From the NCBI GenBank assembly GCA_963806335.1, contig CAWDXO010000006.1, forward strand, positions 186,001-250,000: 64,000 nt of DNA, written 5' to 3'. Source of the DNA: Palsa-504 sp963806335 (GTDB lineage Bacteria > Actinomycetota > Actinomycetes > Streptosporangiales > Streptosporangiaceae). Below, piece after piece: positions 8,471-17,181 of the stretch (position 1 is the first letter of the stretch; every line of letters begins with the position of its first letter). The notes under the pieces are model-generated. The model ran no database searches. It saw only the letters and a list, made by a program, of their open reading frames with translations, and had not been told where the DNA came from. The translations under genes were made by a program, and so were the position numbers.

Positions 8471-9082
8471 ATGCGTAACGTAAATGTGAACTCGATCGGT
8501 GAATACATCCGGGAACAGCGGGAGCAGGCGAAGATCTCGATGCGGCAGCTGGCCCAGTCGGCTGGGGTTTCCAACCCCTACCTGAGCCAGATCGAGCGCG
8601 GCCTGCGAAAGCCGAGCGCGGACATCCTGCAGCAGCTCGCCAAGGGGCTGCGCATTTCCGCGGAAGCGCTCTACGTCCAGGCCGGGATCCTCGAAGACCG
8701 GCCGGCCGACTCGGGCGTCCGGTCCGCCCTGCTGACCGACCCCGAGCTCTCGGAGCGGCAGAAGCAGGTGCTCATCGAGATCTACGAATCGTTCCGACGG
8801 GAGAATGTGACCGCGGAAACGGAAGCCGCTCCGCCGGAACTGACCGCGGTGCAGCAGCAGGCCGCGGCGGATCAGGAACTAGCCGAGGCGGAGTCCGAAC
8901 TGGCCGGCGGAGCGCCCGGCGGGGAAGGGCTCTTTGCCGAAGCAGCCCTCGCCGAGGCGGCCAACGCGGAAGGATCAGCGGAAGGGGCCGCGAAAGGGTC
9001 AGCCGAAGGGGCAACTGGAGCAGCCCCGGACGCTTCGGCCGAGGCGGCCACTCCGGCAAGACCAGACAGTGCCTCCGATTAG
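8471..9082 (+). CDS. XRE-family helix-turn-helix regulator
   Basis: A 203-residue protein with an N-terminal Cro/C1-type HTH (about residues 10-65; SIGEYIREQREQAKISMRQL then SNPYLSQIERGLRKPS) as in a conserved actinobacterial regulator family. The second half is an Ala/Glu/Gly-rich low-complexity tail, probably flexible. The start is uncertain: ATG at 8471 is preceded too closely by GAAGG, so a leaderless transcript or a GTG at 8486 is possible. It is followed 13 bases later by the DUF2516 gene. Confidence 0.82.
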   Translation: MRNVNVNSIGEYIREQREQAKISMRQLAQSAGVSNPYLSQIERGLRKPSADILQQLAKGLRISAEALYVQAGILEDRPADSGVRSALLTDPELSERQKQVLIEIYESFRRENVTAETEAAPPELTAVQQQAAADQELAEAESELAGGAPGGEGLFAEAALAEAANAEGSAEGAAKGSAEGATGAAPDASAEAATPARPDSASD

Positions 9083-9095
9083 GTAGCGTGATTCC

Positions 9096-9434
9096 GTGAT
9101 CGGTTCCGCCTATACCCCGCTTACCGACTTTTTCCTGGCCCTGAGCATCGCGGCGTTCGGCGTCGAGGCCTGGGCCTTCATCGACGCGATCACCCGTCCG
9201 GCGAACGCCTTCGTGGCGTCGGGCAAGCAGACCAAGAAGCTTTGGCTGATCATCCTCGGCGTAGCCGCCGTGGTCGGGCTAGCCGGCGCCGTGTACGGCG
9301 TCGGTCCGACGTCGATCCTGCCGGTGGCGGCGTTCGTGGCCGCTGCCATCTACCTGGCCGACGTCCGGCCCAAGGTGAAGACATTTCCCAAGAACGGCGG
9401 GGGAACCAGCTCGGGTCCGTACGGTCCCTGGTAA
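9096..9434 (+). CDS. DUF2516 family membrane protein
   Basis: A 112-residue protein with three likely transmembrane helices (about 10-30, 49-67 and 72-90) and a Gly-rich end. It matches the small actinobacterial DUF2516 family, whose function is unknown and which is often found beside an XRE regulator like the one upstream. GTG start at 9096. Probably co-transcribed with 8471-9082. Confidence 0.8.
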   Translation: MIGSAYTPLTDFFLALSIAAFGVEAWAFIDAITRPANAFVASGKQTKKLWLIILGVAAVVGLAGAVYGVGPTSILPVAAFVAAAIYLADVRPKVKTFPKNGGGTSSGPYGPW

Positions 9435-9440
9435 CGCCGC

Positions 9441-9462
9441 CCGGCCGTCGGCCGACGACCGG
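9441..9462. terminator. Candidate terminator hairpin between convergent genes
   Basis: The perfect palindrome CGTCGGCCGACG (9446-9457) is flanked by CCGG/CCGG arms that extend the stem to 9441-9462. It follows the DUF2516 stop and faces the convergent M56 gene. There is no T tract, common for actinobacterial terminators. Confidence 0.42.
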
Positions 9463-9520
9463 GATTCAACCCGCCCGCCGTCGGCCGGCCGCACGCGCCT
9501 CAGCTGAGCCGCACGCGCCT

Positions 9521-10477
9521 TCAGATGACGAGCAGCGTGATCGAAGCCGCGATCAGCAAGACGGCGGCGGAGCAGACCGCGGCGACCGCGGCGGGCGGCA
9601 GCGGGCGCACCGGCTGAAGCAGCCGGGTGACCCTCGCCGCCATCTCACCGCCGCCGGCGGCCAGCGCGCCCGCGGGCGCCGGGCAGGTGCCGGCGGTGCC
9701 GAATCGCAGCAGCGCGGAGACGAGTTCCCGGGTCTGCCGGGTCCGCAGCGCGCGGTCATCGGCGAGCATCTCGACCAGCAGCGCGACCGCGTGCTGGGCG
9801 CCGTCACAGGTGGCCGACTTAGGGAAGGCGCGCCGCAGCGCGGTGAACGGGAGCAGCACCAGGTCGTGCCGCTCGCGCAGGTGCGCGCGCTCGTGCGCGA
9901 GGACGGCCGCTAGCTCGCCGCGGCCGAGCAGTTCCAGGGTGCCGACGCTGACGACGATCTGTGATCGCAGGCCGGGCAGGCAGTACGCCGCGGCGGTGGG
10001 GTAGTCGACGACCAGGGCGCCGGGGACCTTGGGGTCGCCGTGGGCGAGCAGCGTGAGCAGGGCCCGCTGCCGCCGCCGGGCCTGCACCGCCGTGGCGCAG
10101 GCGGCGATCAGCACCCAGCACAATGACGCGAGCAGGACCAGCCCGGCGGCCAGGCAGGTCAGCCGGACGGCGACGACGATCGTCGGCACGGTACCGGCGG
10201 CGCCGAAGGCGCCGGTCACCCGGAACAGGCCGCCGGTACGGAAAAGCACTCCGACCCGCAGCGCGGACCGCACCACGCCGTCGCGGCTGGCCGGCATGGC
10301 CAGGCCGAGCAGCGTACCGACGGCGGCCAGGCCCGAGGCCAGGCCGAGGGCCTGCCACAGCAAGATCGCCGCCGCCGGAGAACGGCGCGGCCAGCTCGCG
10401 CGCGTGAGAGCGGAAGCTCCAAGCGCGCTTCCGATGGCTACTACGGCAAGCAGTGCCGCATCGTCAAGTCCCGTCAT
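9521..10477 (-). CDS. M56-family membrane metallopeptidase (BlaR1-like)
   Basis: A 318-residue integral membrane protein with several hydrophobic helices and the zinc motif His-Glu-Arg-Ala-His (in LAHERAHLRERHDL) typical of the M56 family. Related proteins sense or cleave the paired BlaI/CopY repressor, but this one lacks a penicillin-binding sensor domain, so the inducing signal is unknown. The ATG at 10477 is chosen because it overlaps the end of the upstream repressor gene by 14 bases, the usual coupling in this family. Confidence 0.85.
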   Translation of the reverse strand: MTGLDDAALLAVVAIGSALGASALTRASWPRRSPAAAILLWQALGLASGLAAVGTLLGLAMPASRDGVVRSALRVGVLFRTGGLFRVTGAFGAAGTVPTIVVAVRLTCLAAGLVLLASLCWVLIAACATAVQARRRQRALLTLLAHGDPKVPGALVVDYPTAAAYCLPGLRSQIVVSVGTLELLGRGELAAVLAHERAHLRERHDLVLLPFTALRRAFPKSATCDGAQHAVALLVEMLADDRALRTRQTRELVSALLRFGTAGTCPAPAGALAAGGGEMAARVTRLLQPVRPLPPAAVAAVCSAAVLLIAASITLLVI

Positions 10478-10871
10478 CTCCGTCGCCGCTACCTTCAAAT
10501 ACTTCCAGGGCGTCGCGCAATACCTCGGCCTCGACGCCAGATACGGACTGTGCGAACCGGGTCAGTGCGGCCGTGCGGTCTCCGGTCTGGTCGAGCGCGG
10601 TCAGCATGAGCTCGGTTACGTAAGTCTCGCGGGTAGCGGCGGGGCAGTAACGCCAGGCACGCCCATCGCGCTCCCGCCTGGCGAAGCCCTTTTTCGCGAG
10701 TCTGTCCAGCACCGTCATTACGGTGGTGTGAGCCAGGTTACGTTCGGTCAGCCTAGCACTGACCTCGCGCACGGTCAGCGAGGTGTCGGTTTCCCACAGT
10801 ACGTCCATGATGGCCCGCTCAAGCTCACCCAACCGGTTCACGGTCGTCAATGTACCCGTATTCCGGTCCAT
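10464..10871 (-). CDS. BlaI/MecI-family transcriptional repressor
   Basis: A 135-residue winged-helix protein; LGELERAIMDVLWETD, LTVREVSARL and TTVMTVLDRLAKKGF are the family signatures, followed by a dimerisation helix. Such repressors are released by cleavage by the partner M56 protease encoded immediately downstream. The target genes are not evident here beyond likely autoregulation. Confidence 0.92.
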   Translation of the reverse strand: MDRNTGTLTTVNRLGELERAIMDVLWETDTSLTVREVSARLTERNLAHTTVMTVLDRLAKKGFARRERDGRAWRYCPAATRETYVTELMLTALDQTGDRTAALTRFAQSVSGVEAEVLRDALEVFEGSGDGDDGT

Positions 10872-10890
10872 CGAACGCCAGGCTTAGGCG

Positions 10891-11515
10891 CTAGGTTCCG
10901 TCCGGGTCGGCGAAGCGGGCGAACGCGCGCAGGTTGGCCAGGGATTCACCGCGTTTGGCGCGCCACGCCCATTCCCGGCGGATGGCGGAGGCGAAACCCA
11001 GTTCCAGCGCCGCGTCGAAGTTGTCGTCCGAGTAGCTGAGCACGCAGCCGAGCAGCTGGTCGATGTCGGCCACGGCGACCGCGCTGAGCGGGAGCCGCCC
11101 GGTCAGGTAGACGTCGCCGACCGGATCCAGGGTGAAGTGGACCCCGTACATGCGGCCGTTGCGCTCGAGCAGGAAGCGGTAGAAGGCCTCGTGGTTCTCA
11201 TCGGGCTGGCGGCAGAAGAACGCCTCCACGCCGAGGCTGTGCTCGCCGGCCACCAGCCAGGTCACGGTGGCCAGCTTGTGCTGGCCCTCCAGCTTGACCA
11301 GGTAGGCGCCGGGCCGTGGGTTCTCGAAGGACAGCCCGAGGTCGATCAGCGCCGTTTCGATGGCGCCCGCCGCGCCGCCCGGCCCGCCGGCCGCGCCGCC
11401 CGGCCCGCCCGGCCGCGCCGCCCGGCCCGCCCGCCGCGCCGCCCGGCCCGCCGGCCGCGCCTTCCGGCCCGCCAGGCCCGCCCGCCGCGCCGCCCGGCCC
11501 CGGGGAGACGCTCAT
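10891..11515 (-). CDS. YbjN-domain protein with apparent +1 frameshift
   Basis: The conserved part (from AIETALIDLGLSFENPRPGA to the stop at 10891) is a YbjN-type domain, often encoded beside mshA and possibly a chaperone-like protein. It has no in-frame start: the frame meets a stop at 11512-11514. The ATG at 11515-11513 overlaps the mshA stop (ATGA) and opens a Pro-Gly-Gly-Ala-Ala-Gly repeat frame, but that frame is out of phase by one base with the domain. One 21-bp repeat unit (11401-11422) has an extra C, which accounts for the shift. Either a sequencing error, a slippage mutation or a switchable frame. Confidence 0.72.
11380..11464. repeat. 21-bp tandem repeat at the start of the ybjN-like gene
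   Basis: Four units of CGGCCCGCCGGCCGCGCCGCC type follow each other at 11380-11400, 11401-11422, 11423-11443 and 11444-11464. The second is 22 bases long because of one extra C near 11408-11410; the others are 21. On the minus strand a unit reads Gly-Gly-Ala-Ala-Gly-Gly-Pro. The odd unit shifts the reading frame. Confidence 0.85.
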
Positions 11516-12804
11516 GCACGCACCGGCACGGCGGCCTCGTTCATGGCTCCGGTGTACACGTCGATCAGCCGTGCCGCCGTCACCGGCCAGCCGAACGCGG
11601 AGGCGTGCTCGACCGCGCCACGCGAGAGCTCCGCGAGCCGCCCGGGCGAGGTTACGAGTTTTTCCACCACGCGAGCATAGGAAACCGGATCGTGCCCGTC
11701 CACCAGGACCCCGGAGAAGCCGTCCCGCACCGCGGTGCGCAGCCCGCCGACGGCCGCGGCGACCACCGGGGTGCCGCAGGCCTGAGCCTCCAGCGCGACG
11801 AGCCCGAACGACTCCGAGTGCGACGGCACCAGGACCATGGTCGCGGCCCGGTACCAGTCGGCCAGCTCCGGCTGCGGGCACGGCGGCTCCTGCCGCACGA
11901 CCGCCGAGATGCCCAGCGACGCCGCCAGCCCATCGAGCCGGCCCGGCGCGCCCACCTCGGACCCGCTCGGCCCGCCCACGAATACCACTACCAGCCGCGA
12001 AGCCAGCCCGGGCGACGAGGAAAGCAGCGACGCCGCGGCCCGCAGCACGATGTCGGGGCCCTTCAGCGGCTGGATCCGGCCCGCGAAGACCAGCACCACC
12101 GCGTCCGGAGGCAGCCCCAGCCGCCGCCGCGCGGCCAGGACAGGACCAGGCCGGAACACCGCCAGGTCCACGCCCGGGTTGACCGTCTTGACCCGCCGCG
12201 GGTCGGCGCCGTACAGCTCGATCAGCTGGCGCGCCTCCTCGGCGGTGTTGGCGACCAGCCGGTCAGCGGCCGCCACGACCTCGCCCTCGCCGCGGATCCG
12301 CGCCGCGGGCTCGGCGCAGTCGCCGGCCGCCAGGGCCAGGTTCTTGACCTTGCCCAGGGTGTGCATCGACTGGATGAGCGGAACGCCCCAGCGCTCCGCC
12401 GCGACCGCCGCCACCTGGCCGGACAGCCAGTAATGCGCGTGCAGCAGGTCATAGTGGCCGGGCTCGAAGTCGGCTTCGGCGCGCAGCACCCCGAACGTGA
12501 ACGGGCAGATCTGGTGAGGCAGCGAGTTCTTGTCGAGTTCCTCGAAGGGACCGGCCACCACGTTACGGACCAGCACGCCAGCTGCGAGCTCGACGGCCGG
12601 CGGCGTGTCGGGGCAGACCGCGCGGGTGAAGATCTCTACCTCGATACCCAGGCGGGCCAGCTGCTTGGCCGCCTCCACCACGTACACATTGAGGCCGCCG
12701 GCATCGCCGGTACCGGGCTGGTCGAGCGGCGAGGTGTGCAGGCTGATGGTCGCGATTCGACGGGGGCTCCGCTGCCAACCACGGGGACGCTGCACTTCAA
12801 GCAC
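11512..12804 (-). CDS. mshA: D-inositol-3-phosphate glycosyltransferase MshA
   Basis: A 430-residue GT4 glycosyltransferase that transfers GlcNAc to inositol 3-phosphate, the first step of mycothiol synthesis. Key features are ISLHTSPLDQPGTGDAGGLNVYV at the N terminus, LLHAHYWLSG, VNPGVDLAVFRPG, VFAGRIQPLKGPDI and the C-terminal ESFGLVALEAQACGTPVVAAAVGG nucleotide-sugar site (E-x7-E). The TGA overlaps the next start (ATGA). Presence of mshA is a hallmark of actinobacteria. Confidence 0.95.
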   Translation of the reverse strand: MLEVQRPRGWQRSPRRIATISLHTSPLDQPGTGDAGGLNVYVVEAAKQLARLGIEVEIFTRAVCPDTPPAVELAAGVLVRNVVAGPFEELDKNSLPHQICPFTFGVLRAEADFEPGHYDLLHAHYWLSGQVAAVAAERWGVPLIQSMHTLGKVKNLALAAGDCAEPAARIRGEGEVVAAADRLVANTAEEARQLIELYGADPRRVKTVNPGVDLAVFRPGPVLAARRRLGLPPDAVVLVFAGRIQPLKGPDIVLRAAASLLSSSPGLASRLVVVFVGGPSGSEVGAPGRLDGLAASLGISAVVRQEPPCPQPELADWYRAATMVLVPSHSESFGLVALEAQACGTPVVAAAVGGLRTAVRDGFSGVLVDGHDPVSYARVVEKLVTSPGRLAELSRGAVEHASAFGWPVTAARLIDVYTGAMNEAAVPVRA

Positions 12805-12858
12805 GTTCTAACCAACCGCTTCGAACCGCACCGTGTTCCCAGGCTAGGCTTTCTGGCT

Positions 12859-13602
12859 ATGAGGACGCTGCTGCTGCTCCGTCATGGCGAGAGCGAATGG
12901 AACTCAAAGGGGCTGTTCACCGGCTGGGTGGACGTCGGGCTTTCCGCGGCAGGCGAGCAGGAGGCCACGACCGGGGGCAAGCTGCTCGCCCAGTCGGGCC
13001 TGCAGCCGGCGGCAGTGCATACCTCGGTGCTGACCCGGGCGATCCAGACCGCCAACATCGCGCTGGCCGAGGCGGGCCTGGCCTGGCTGCCGGTGCGCCG
13101 GTCCTGGCGGCTCAACGAGCGGCATTATGGCGCCCTGCAGGGCAAGGACAAGGCCGCCACCAGGCGGGAGTTCGGCGAGGAGCAGTTCATGCTGTGGCGC
13201 CGCTCCTATGACGTGCCGCCGCCGCCGATCGCCGACGACGATCCCCTGTCCCAGGCGGCTGACCCCAGGTACGCGGGCCTGCCGCCCGAGGCCAGGCCCA
13301 GGACCGAGTGCCTGAAGGACGTCGTGGCGCGGATGCTGCCCTACTGGTACGACGCGGTGGTGCCCGACTTCGGCCGGGACGGGACGGTCCTGATCGTGGC
13401 GCACGGCAACTCGCTGCGCGCGCTGGTCAAGCACCTGGACGGGATCAGCGACGCAGCCATCGCGGAGCTGAACATCCCGACCGGCATCCCGCTCGTCTAC
13501 GAACTCGACGACGCCTTCCGGCCGGTGACCCCCGGCGGCCGGTACCTGGACCCGGACGCCGCCGCCGAAGCGGCCGAGGCCGTGAAGAACCAGGGCCGAT
13601 AA
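12859..13602 (+). CDS. gpmA: 2,3-bisphosphoglycerate-dependent phosphoglycerate mutase
   Basis: A glycolytic enzyme of 247 residues that interconverts 3- and 2-phosphoglycerate. The catalytic loop LLLRHGESEWN with the phosphorylated His lies at residues 4-14, LNERHYGALQGKDK is intact, and the second His lies in VAHGNSLRALVKHL. The ATG at 12859 gives the standard MRTLLLLRHG beginning. It is divergent from mshA with about 54 bases between the starts. Confidence 0.95.
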   Translation: MRTLLLLRHGESEWNSKGLFTGWVDVGLSAAGEQEATTGGKLLAQSGLQPAAVHTSVLTRAIQTANIALAEAGLAWLPVRRSWRLNERHYGALQGKDKAATRREFGEEQFMLWRRSYDVPPPPIADDDPLSQAADPRYAGLPPEARPRTECLKDVVARMLPYWYDAVVPDFGRDGTVLIVAHGNSLRALVKHLDGISDAAIAELNIPTGIPLVYELDDAFRPVTPGGRYLDPDAAAEAAEAVKNQGR

Positions 13603-13765
13603 CCGGTAAATCCGGCATTGACGCATGTTTGCCGTGAAGTGAACAACCTTCGAATATCGCGCGGCGTGCCGGATCAGGCTATGGCGATGGCGCGCCACCG
13701 CATACCATGAACGATGTGAGTCTTCACTGGTCACCGCCTTGGCCTGCGCGGATAACGGAGATCGT

Positions 13766-14884
13766 GTGGCGATAAGAACCAGGACGAGCCAGACTACCCG
13801 CCAGGCCCGCGGCTCCCGGCTCCGGGCGGCCAAGCAGCCGGCCCGGCTGCCGCCGGGCATCGCTTCCGTTCTTTCCGTTCTCTCCTCTTCCGCCGTCGTC
13901 GTCGACAGCAACGACCGGGTGCTGCGGGCGAGCGCCGCCGCGCGGGCGTTCGGGCTGGTCAAGGGCGATCGCCTGGTGGTCACCGAGCTGGCCGCGCTGG
14001 CCCGCCAGGTACGCAGGGACGGGGAGATCAGGGAAGGCGAGTTCGAGGTCCAGGTGCCGAGGTTCGGCGGGAAGACGACGAGCTTTGCCGTCCGGGTGGC
14101 ACCGCTCGGCGGTGCGGTCGGCGGCGGCGGGCTGGTGCTGGTGCTCGCCGAGGACCAGACCGAGAGCCGCCGGGTGGACGAGGTCAAGCGGGACTTCGTG
14201 GCCAATACCAGCCATGAGCTCAAGACGCCGGTGGGCGCGCTGGCCCTGCTGGCCGAGACCATCGAGGACGCCGCCGACGATGCCGAGGCGGTGCGCAGGT
14301 TCGCCGCCAAGATGCGGCAGGAGGCGCAGCGGCTGACCAACCTGGTGCAGGACCTGATCACGCTGTCCAGGATCCAGGCCGTCGAGCCCGTCCCCGATCC
14401 GCGCCTCGTCGACCTGGACACGGTCGTCGCCGAGGCCATCGACCGCTGCCGGATGAAGGCCAACGCGCGCGGCATCACGCTCGCGTCGATCGGCGCCCGC
14501 GGCCTTTCCGTCCTCGGGGATGAGGACCTGCTGATCACCGCGCTGCGCAACCTGCTGGAGAACGCCGCGGCCTACAGCCCGGAGCACACCCGCGTGGTGG
14601 TCAGCACCATGAGGACGAGCGAGGGCAACGCCGAGCTGAGCGTGGCCGACCAGGGCATTGGCATCCCCGAGCGCGACCTTGAGCGGATCTTCGAACGCTT
14701 CTACCGGGTCGACCCGGCGCGCTCGCGCGCCACCGGCGGCACCGGCCTCGGGCTGGCCATCGTCAAGCACGTCATGGCGGCCCACAACGGCAAGGTCACG
14801 GTGCGCAGCGTCGAGGGGGCCGGATCCACGTTCACCCTGGTCATCCCGCTGCGGGGCGAGCACGCCGGCTCCGGCGCGGCCTGA
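13766..14884 (+). CDS. Histidine kinase of SenX3/PhoR type lacking membrane helices
   Basis: A 372-residue sensor kinase paired with the regulator downstream. A PAS-like region (about 15-125) is followed by the H-box with His150 in SHELKTP, then the ATPase motifs LRNLLENAAAYS, DQGIGIP and GGTGLGLAIVKHV. The GTG at 13766 follows GGAG closely. Orthologues in Streptomyces and Mycobacterium have one or two N-terminal transmembrane helices; here the frame open upstream to 13643 has no usable earlier start except TTG at 13739 and no hydrophobic segment. It may be a soluble kinase. Confidence 0.87.
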   Translation: MAIRTRTSQTTRQARGSRLRAAKQPARLPPGIASVLSVLSSSAVVVDSNDRVLRASAAARAFGLVKGDRLVVTELAALARQVRRDGEIREGEFEVQVPRFGGKTTSFAVRVAPLGGAVGGGGLVLVLAEDQTESRRVDEVKRDFVANTSHELKTPVGALALLAETIEDAADDAEAVRRFAAKMRQEAQRLTNLVQDLITLSRIQAVEPVPDPRLVDLDTVVAEAIDRCRMKANARGITLASIGARGLSVLGDEDLLITALRNLLENAAAYSPEHTRVVVSTMRTSEGNAELSVADQGIGIPERDLERIFERFYRVDPARSRATGGTGLGLAIVKHVMAAHNGKVTVRSVEGAGSTFTLVIPLRGEHAGSGAA

Positions 14885-14936
14885 TCCCGAAAGACCCGAC
14901 GACCAGGAACCCCACGGTAGCGCTCAGGAGGACCAA

Positions 14937-15623
14937 GTGACACGCGTGCTGGTAGTTGAGGATGAGGACTCGTTCAGCGACGCCATCTCGTACCTGCTGC
15001 GCAAGGAGGGGTTCGAGGTTGCCGTCTGCTCTACCGGCCCCGACGCCCTCGACACGTTCGCCCGGACCGGCGCCGACCTGGTCTTGCTTGACCTGATGCT
15101 GCCGGGTCTGCCGGGCAGCGAGGTGTGCCGGTCGCTGCGGGAGAAGTCGAACGTGCCGGTGATCATGCTGACCGCCAAGGACAGCGAGATCGACAAGGTG
15201 GTCGGGCTCGAGCTGGGCGCCGACGACTACGTCACCAAGCCGTTCTCCTCCCGCGAGCTGGTGGCCAGGATGCGCGCGGTGCTCCGCCGCCGGGGCGAAC
15301 CGGACGACGTCGCCGAGTCGGCGCTGGAGTCCGGGCCGGTGCGGATGGACGTAGACCGGCACGTGGTCACCGTCCGCGGCGGCGCGGTGCAGCTGCCGCT
15401 GAAGGAGTTCGAGCTGCTCCAGGTGCTGCTGCGCAACGCGGACCGGGTGCTGACCAGGATGCAGCTCATCGACCGGGTCTGGGGCGCCGACTACGTGGGC
15501 GACACCAAGACGCTGGACGTGCACATCAAGCGGCTGCGGGCGAAAATCGAGGTCGACCCGGCCCGGCCGCAGCACATAGTGACCGTCCGCGGCCTGGGCT
15601 ACAAATTCGAGTCAGCTGGCTGA
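14937..15623 (+). CDS. regX3: OmpR-family response regulator, RegX3/PhoP type
   Basis: A 228-residue regulator with a receiver domain (acid pocket Glu8-Asp9, phosphoacceptor Asp52 in LLDLMLPG, conserved Lys in DDYVTKPF) and a C-terminal winged helix (LKEFELLQVLLRN, TLDVHIKRLRAKIE, TVRGLGYKFE). The GTG at 14937 has a strong AGGAGGA at 14926-14932. It follows the kinase by 52 bases. By family it should govern phosphate-starvation genes, although phoU, frequent in this cluster, is not in the window. Confidence 0.93.
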   Translation: MTRVLVVEDEDSFSDAISYLLRKEGFEVAVCSTGPDALDTFARTGADLVLLDLMLPGLPGSEVCRSLREKSNVPVIMLTAKDSEIDKVVGLELGADDYVTKPFSSRELVARMRAVLRRRGEPDDVAESALESGPVRMDVDRHVVTVRGGAVQLPLKEFELLQVLLRNADRVLTRMQLIDRVWGADYVGDTKTLDVHIKRLRAKIEVDPARPQHIVTVRGLGYKFESAG

Positions 15624-15638
15624 GGCAGGGACACCCGG

Positions 15639-15676
15639 CCCGTTCGGTAAATAAAAAGATTTTTCTGCCGAACGGG
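15639..15676. terminator. Terminator between regX3 and the lipoprotein gene
   Basis: CCCGTTCGG (15639-15647) pairs perfectly with CCGAACGGG (15668-15676), and the loop holds an inner AAAAAGATTTTT helix. The structure stands between convergent genes. The AT-rich inner helix supplies A and T tracts for both directions. Confidence 0.7.
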
Positions 15677-15700
15677 ACGTGGTGCCTGCCCCCGGCCTGG

Positions 15701-16306
15701 TTACGGCGTGGCCGACGGGCTCGCCGAGGCGGACGCGGACGCGGACGCGCCCGGCGATGCCGACCCGGTGGCCGCGGGCCGGACGGTGGCCGTCGGCGTC
15801 GGGATGGCCGGCGGGGAGTAGGTCGCGTAGTCGTAGGCGTGGGGCTCGACCGGCACGACGAGCGAGACCGACCCGGCGGTGGCGAAGGTGAGGATCAGCT
15901 GGACCGTCTCGCCGCCGGAGAGCGGAGTGGTCAGCCCGTGCAGCACGATCTGCGGCGCGGGTCCGTCCAGGTTCACCAGCTGGTACGACGGCAGCTCGAC
16001 GGAGCCGCCTGCGACCTTCACCGCGGCCGCGCTGCCCGGTGCGCTGACCGCCACCAGGCGGTCGTCGTACGGCGCCGTCAGGGCGAGGAAGGCCCCGGCC
16101 TGGCCGCCGACAGGCAGCGTCGAACCGAGCTCGGGTCCGAGCACGAAGGCGTTGTCGATGGTGATGCCGTTCACGGTAGTGGTCACCCCGGCGGCGGCGG
16201 GATGGAACTCCTGCGTGGGCGCGTTGAGGCCGGCCTCGCATCCGGCCAGCACCGGGACCAGCAGGGCTATGGCGCCGAAGAGCAGGCGGCGGTTCCAGCG
16301 CGTCAC
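15701..16306 (-). CDS. Lipoprotein related to the PCu(A)C/DUF461 family
   Basis: A 201-residue exported lipoprotein: Arg-rich N terminus, hydrophobic stretch FGAIALLVPVLAGC with lipobox Leu-Ala-Gly-Cys at about residue 22, a beta-rich domain, and a Ser/Ala/Pro-rich C tail. The segment HGLTTPLSGGETVQLILTF followed by GSVSLVVPV fits the end of the periplasmic copper chaperone fold PCu(A)C, but the Met/His copper ligands seem missing. Function is therefore uncertain. Confidence 0.7.
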   Translation of the reverse strand: MTRWNRRLLFGAIALLVPVLAGCEAGLNAPTQEFHPAAAGVTTTVNGITIDNAFVLGPELGSTLPVGGQAGAFLALTAPYDDRLVAVSAPGSAAAVKVAGGSVELPSYQLVNLDGPAPQIVLHGLTTPLSGGETVQLILTFATAGSVSLVVPVEPHAYDYATYSPPAIPTPTATVRPAATGSASPGASASASASASPSATP

Positions 16307-16384
16307 CTTAACGGCCTCCTCGATTTGCTCCCGTCGGGACGGAAGAAATCGTAGCGGTCAAGTTCTCGCGTTCTCACCCGGGGC

Positions 16385-16867
16385 TCAAGGTGCGGGCGCG
16401 CCGGTGGTGTGAGCGGACGGGCTCGGCCTCCTCGAGGCGGCCGGCGGGCTCGCGAGCCGGGGGGACTGCGCCACGCCCGAGGCCTGGGTCTGGCTCGCCG
16501 CGGCGGTGCCGGCCGGCTGGGCCGAGGCGACCGGGCTGGTCCTGGTGGTGGCCGACGGCGAGCTTGCCGGCTTCGCGGTCGCGGAGTGGCTGGGCTTACC
16601 TGGCGCCCTCGCGGGACTGAACGTGGCCACCGAGAGCATCGCGCCCGCGACCAGGCACACGGCGAGGATGCTGGCCAGCAGCGGCAGCAGCGTCCCGTGC
16701 CCGCCCAGCGGCCCGGCCAGCCGGTTCAGCCGGTTACGGCGGCGCTTAGCGCGCTGCTCCCGGTGGTAGGCGAGCACGTCGCGATCGAGCTCGCGCGCGT
16801 CATCCGGGACCTGGATGTCGAGCGGAGGCTCGTCCCACCCAGCTCCGCCGCCAGGATTCACCGTCAC
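16385..16867 (-). CDS. Single-pass membrane protein of unknown function
   Basis: A 160-residue protein with an acidic N-terminal part, the charged stretch DRDVLAYHREQRAKRRR, one transmembrane helix (LLPLLASILAVCLVAGAML, about 60-78) and an extracellular Ser/Pro/Ala-rich tail. I recognise the N-terminal pattern as recurrent in actinobacteria but know no function. GTG start at 16867. Confidence 0.65.
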   Translation of the reverse strand: MTVNPGGGAGWDEPPLDIQVPDDARELDRDVLAYHREQRAKRRRNRLNRLAGPLGGHGTLLPLLASILAVCLVAGAMLSVATFSPARAPGKPSHSATAKPASSPSATTRTSPVASAQPAGTAAASQTQASGVAQSPRLASPPAASRRPSPSAHTTGAPAP

Positions 16868-17181
16868 CTCCGGGGCGAAATCGGACCTTTAGTATCCAGT
16901 ATGAGCCCATCATGGCTGTCCCCTGCGCCGCGGCCGGCCTGGCCGCGGCGGATCGCGCGCCGCGCCTGCGCCAACGTGTCCGGCTCCCCGGAGTCCCTCA
17001 GGTAGACTAGAGGAGACGTCTTAAGCCCTCAAGTGGCGGTGCCGACCGTGGCACGGCCAGCTGAACGGTATGGGTACGGGCCGGTAACTACCGTACTGAC
17101 CTGCATATTTGCCGCCATAGGCATTTTATCGACACCGCCGGGCGTGGTAAGATGGTCTTCAGCGGAAGGGGTACTTGCCAC
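16868..17181. other. carD upstream region
   Basis: No gene is seen in this 314-base stretch, which lies between divergent genes. TAAGAT at 17148-17153 is a plausible -10 element about 30 bases before the carD start, without a confident -35 box. A small inverted repeat GTGCC/GGCAC occupies 17039-17054. GGAAGGGG at 17163-17170 is the likely carD ribosome binding site. Confidence 0.4.

Noticed and set aside
8151..8483. Arg/Pro-rich frames in the C-rich block
   Set aside because: All frames are open because of base composition; no start signal or family.
11137..12850. Plus-strand extension upstream of gpm, in the same frame
   Set aside because: The frame is open by chance opposite mshA; the enzyme begins at MRTLLLLRHG.
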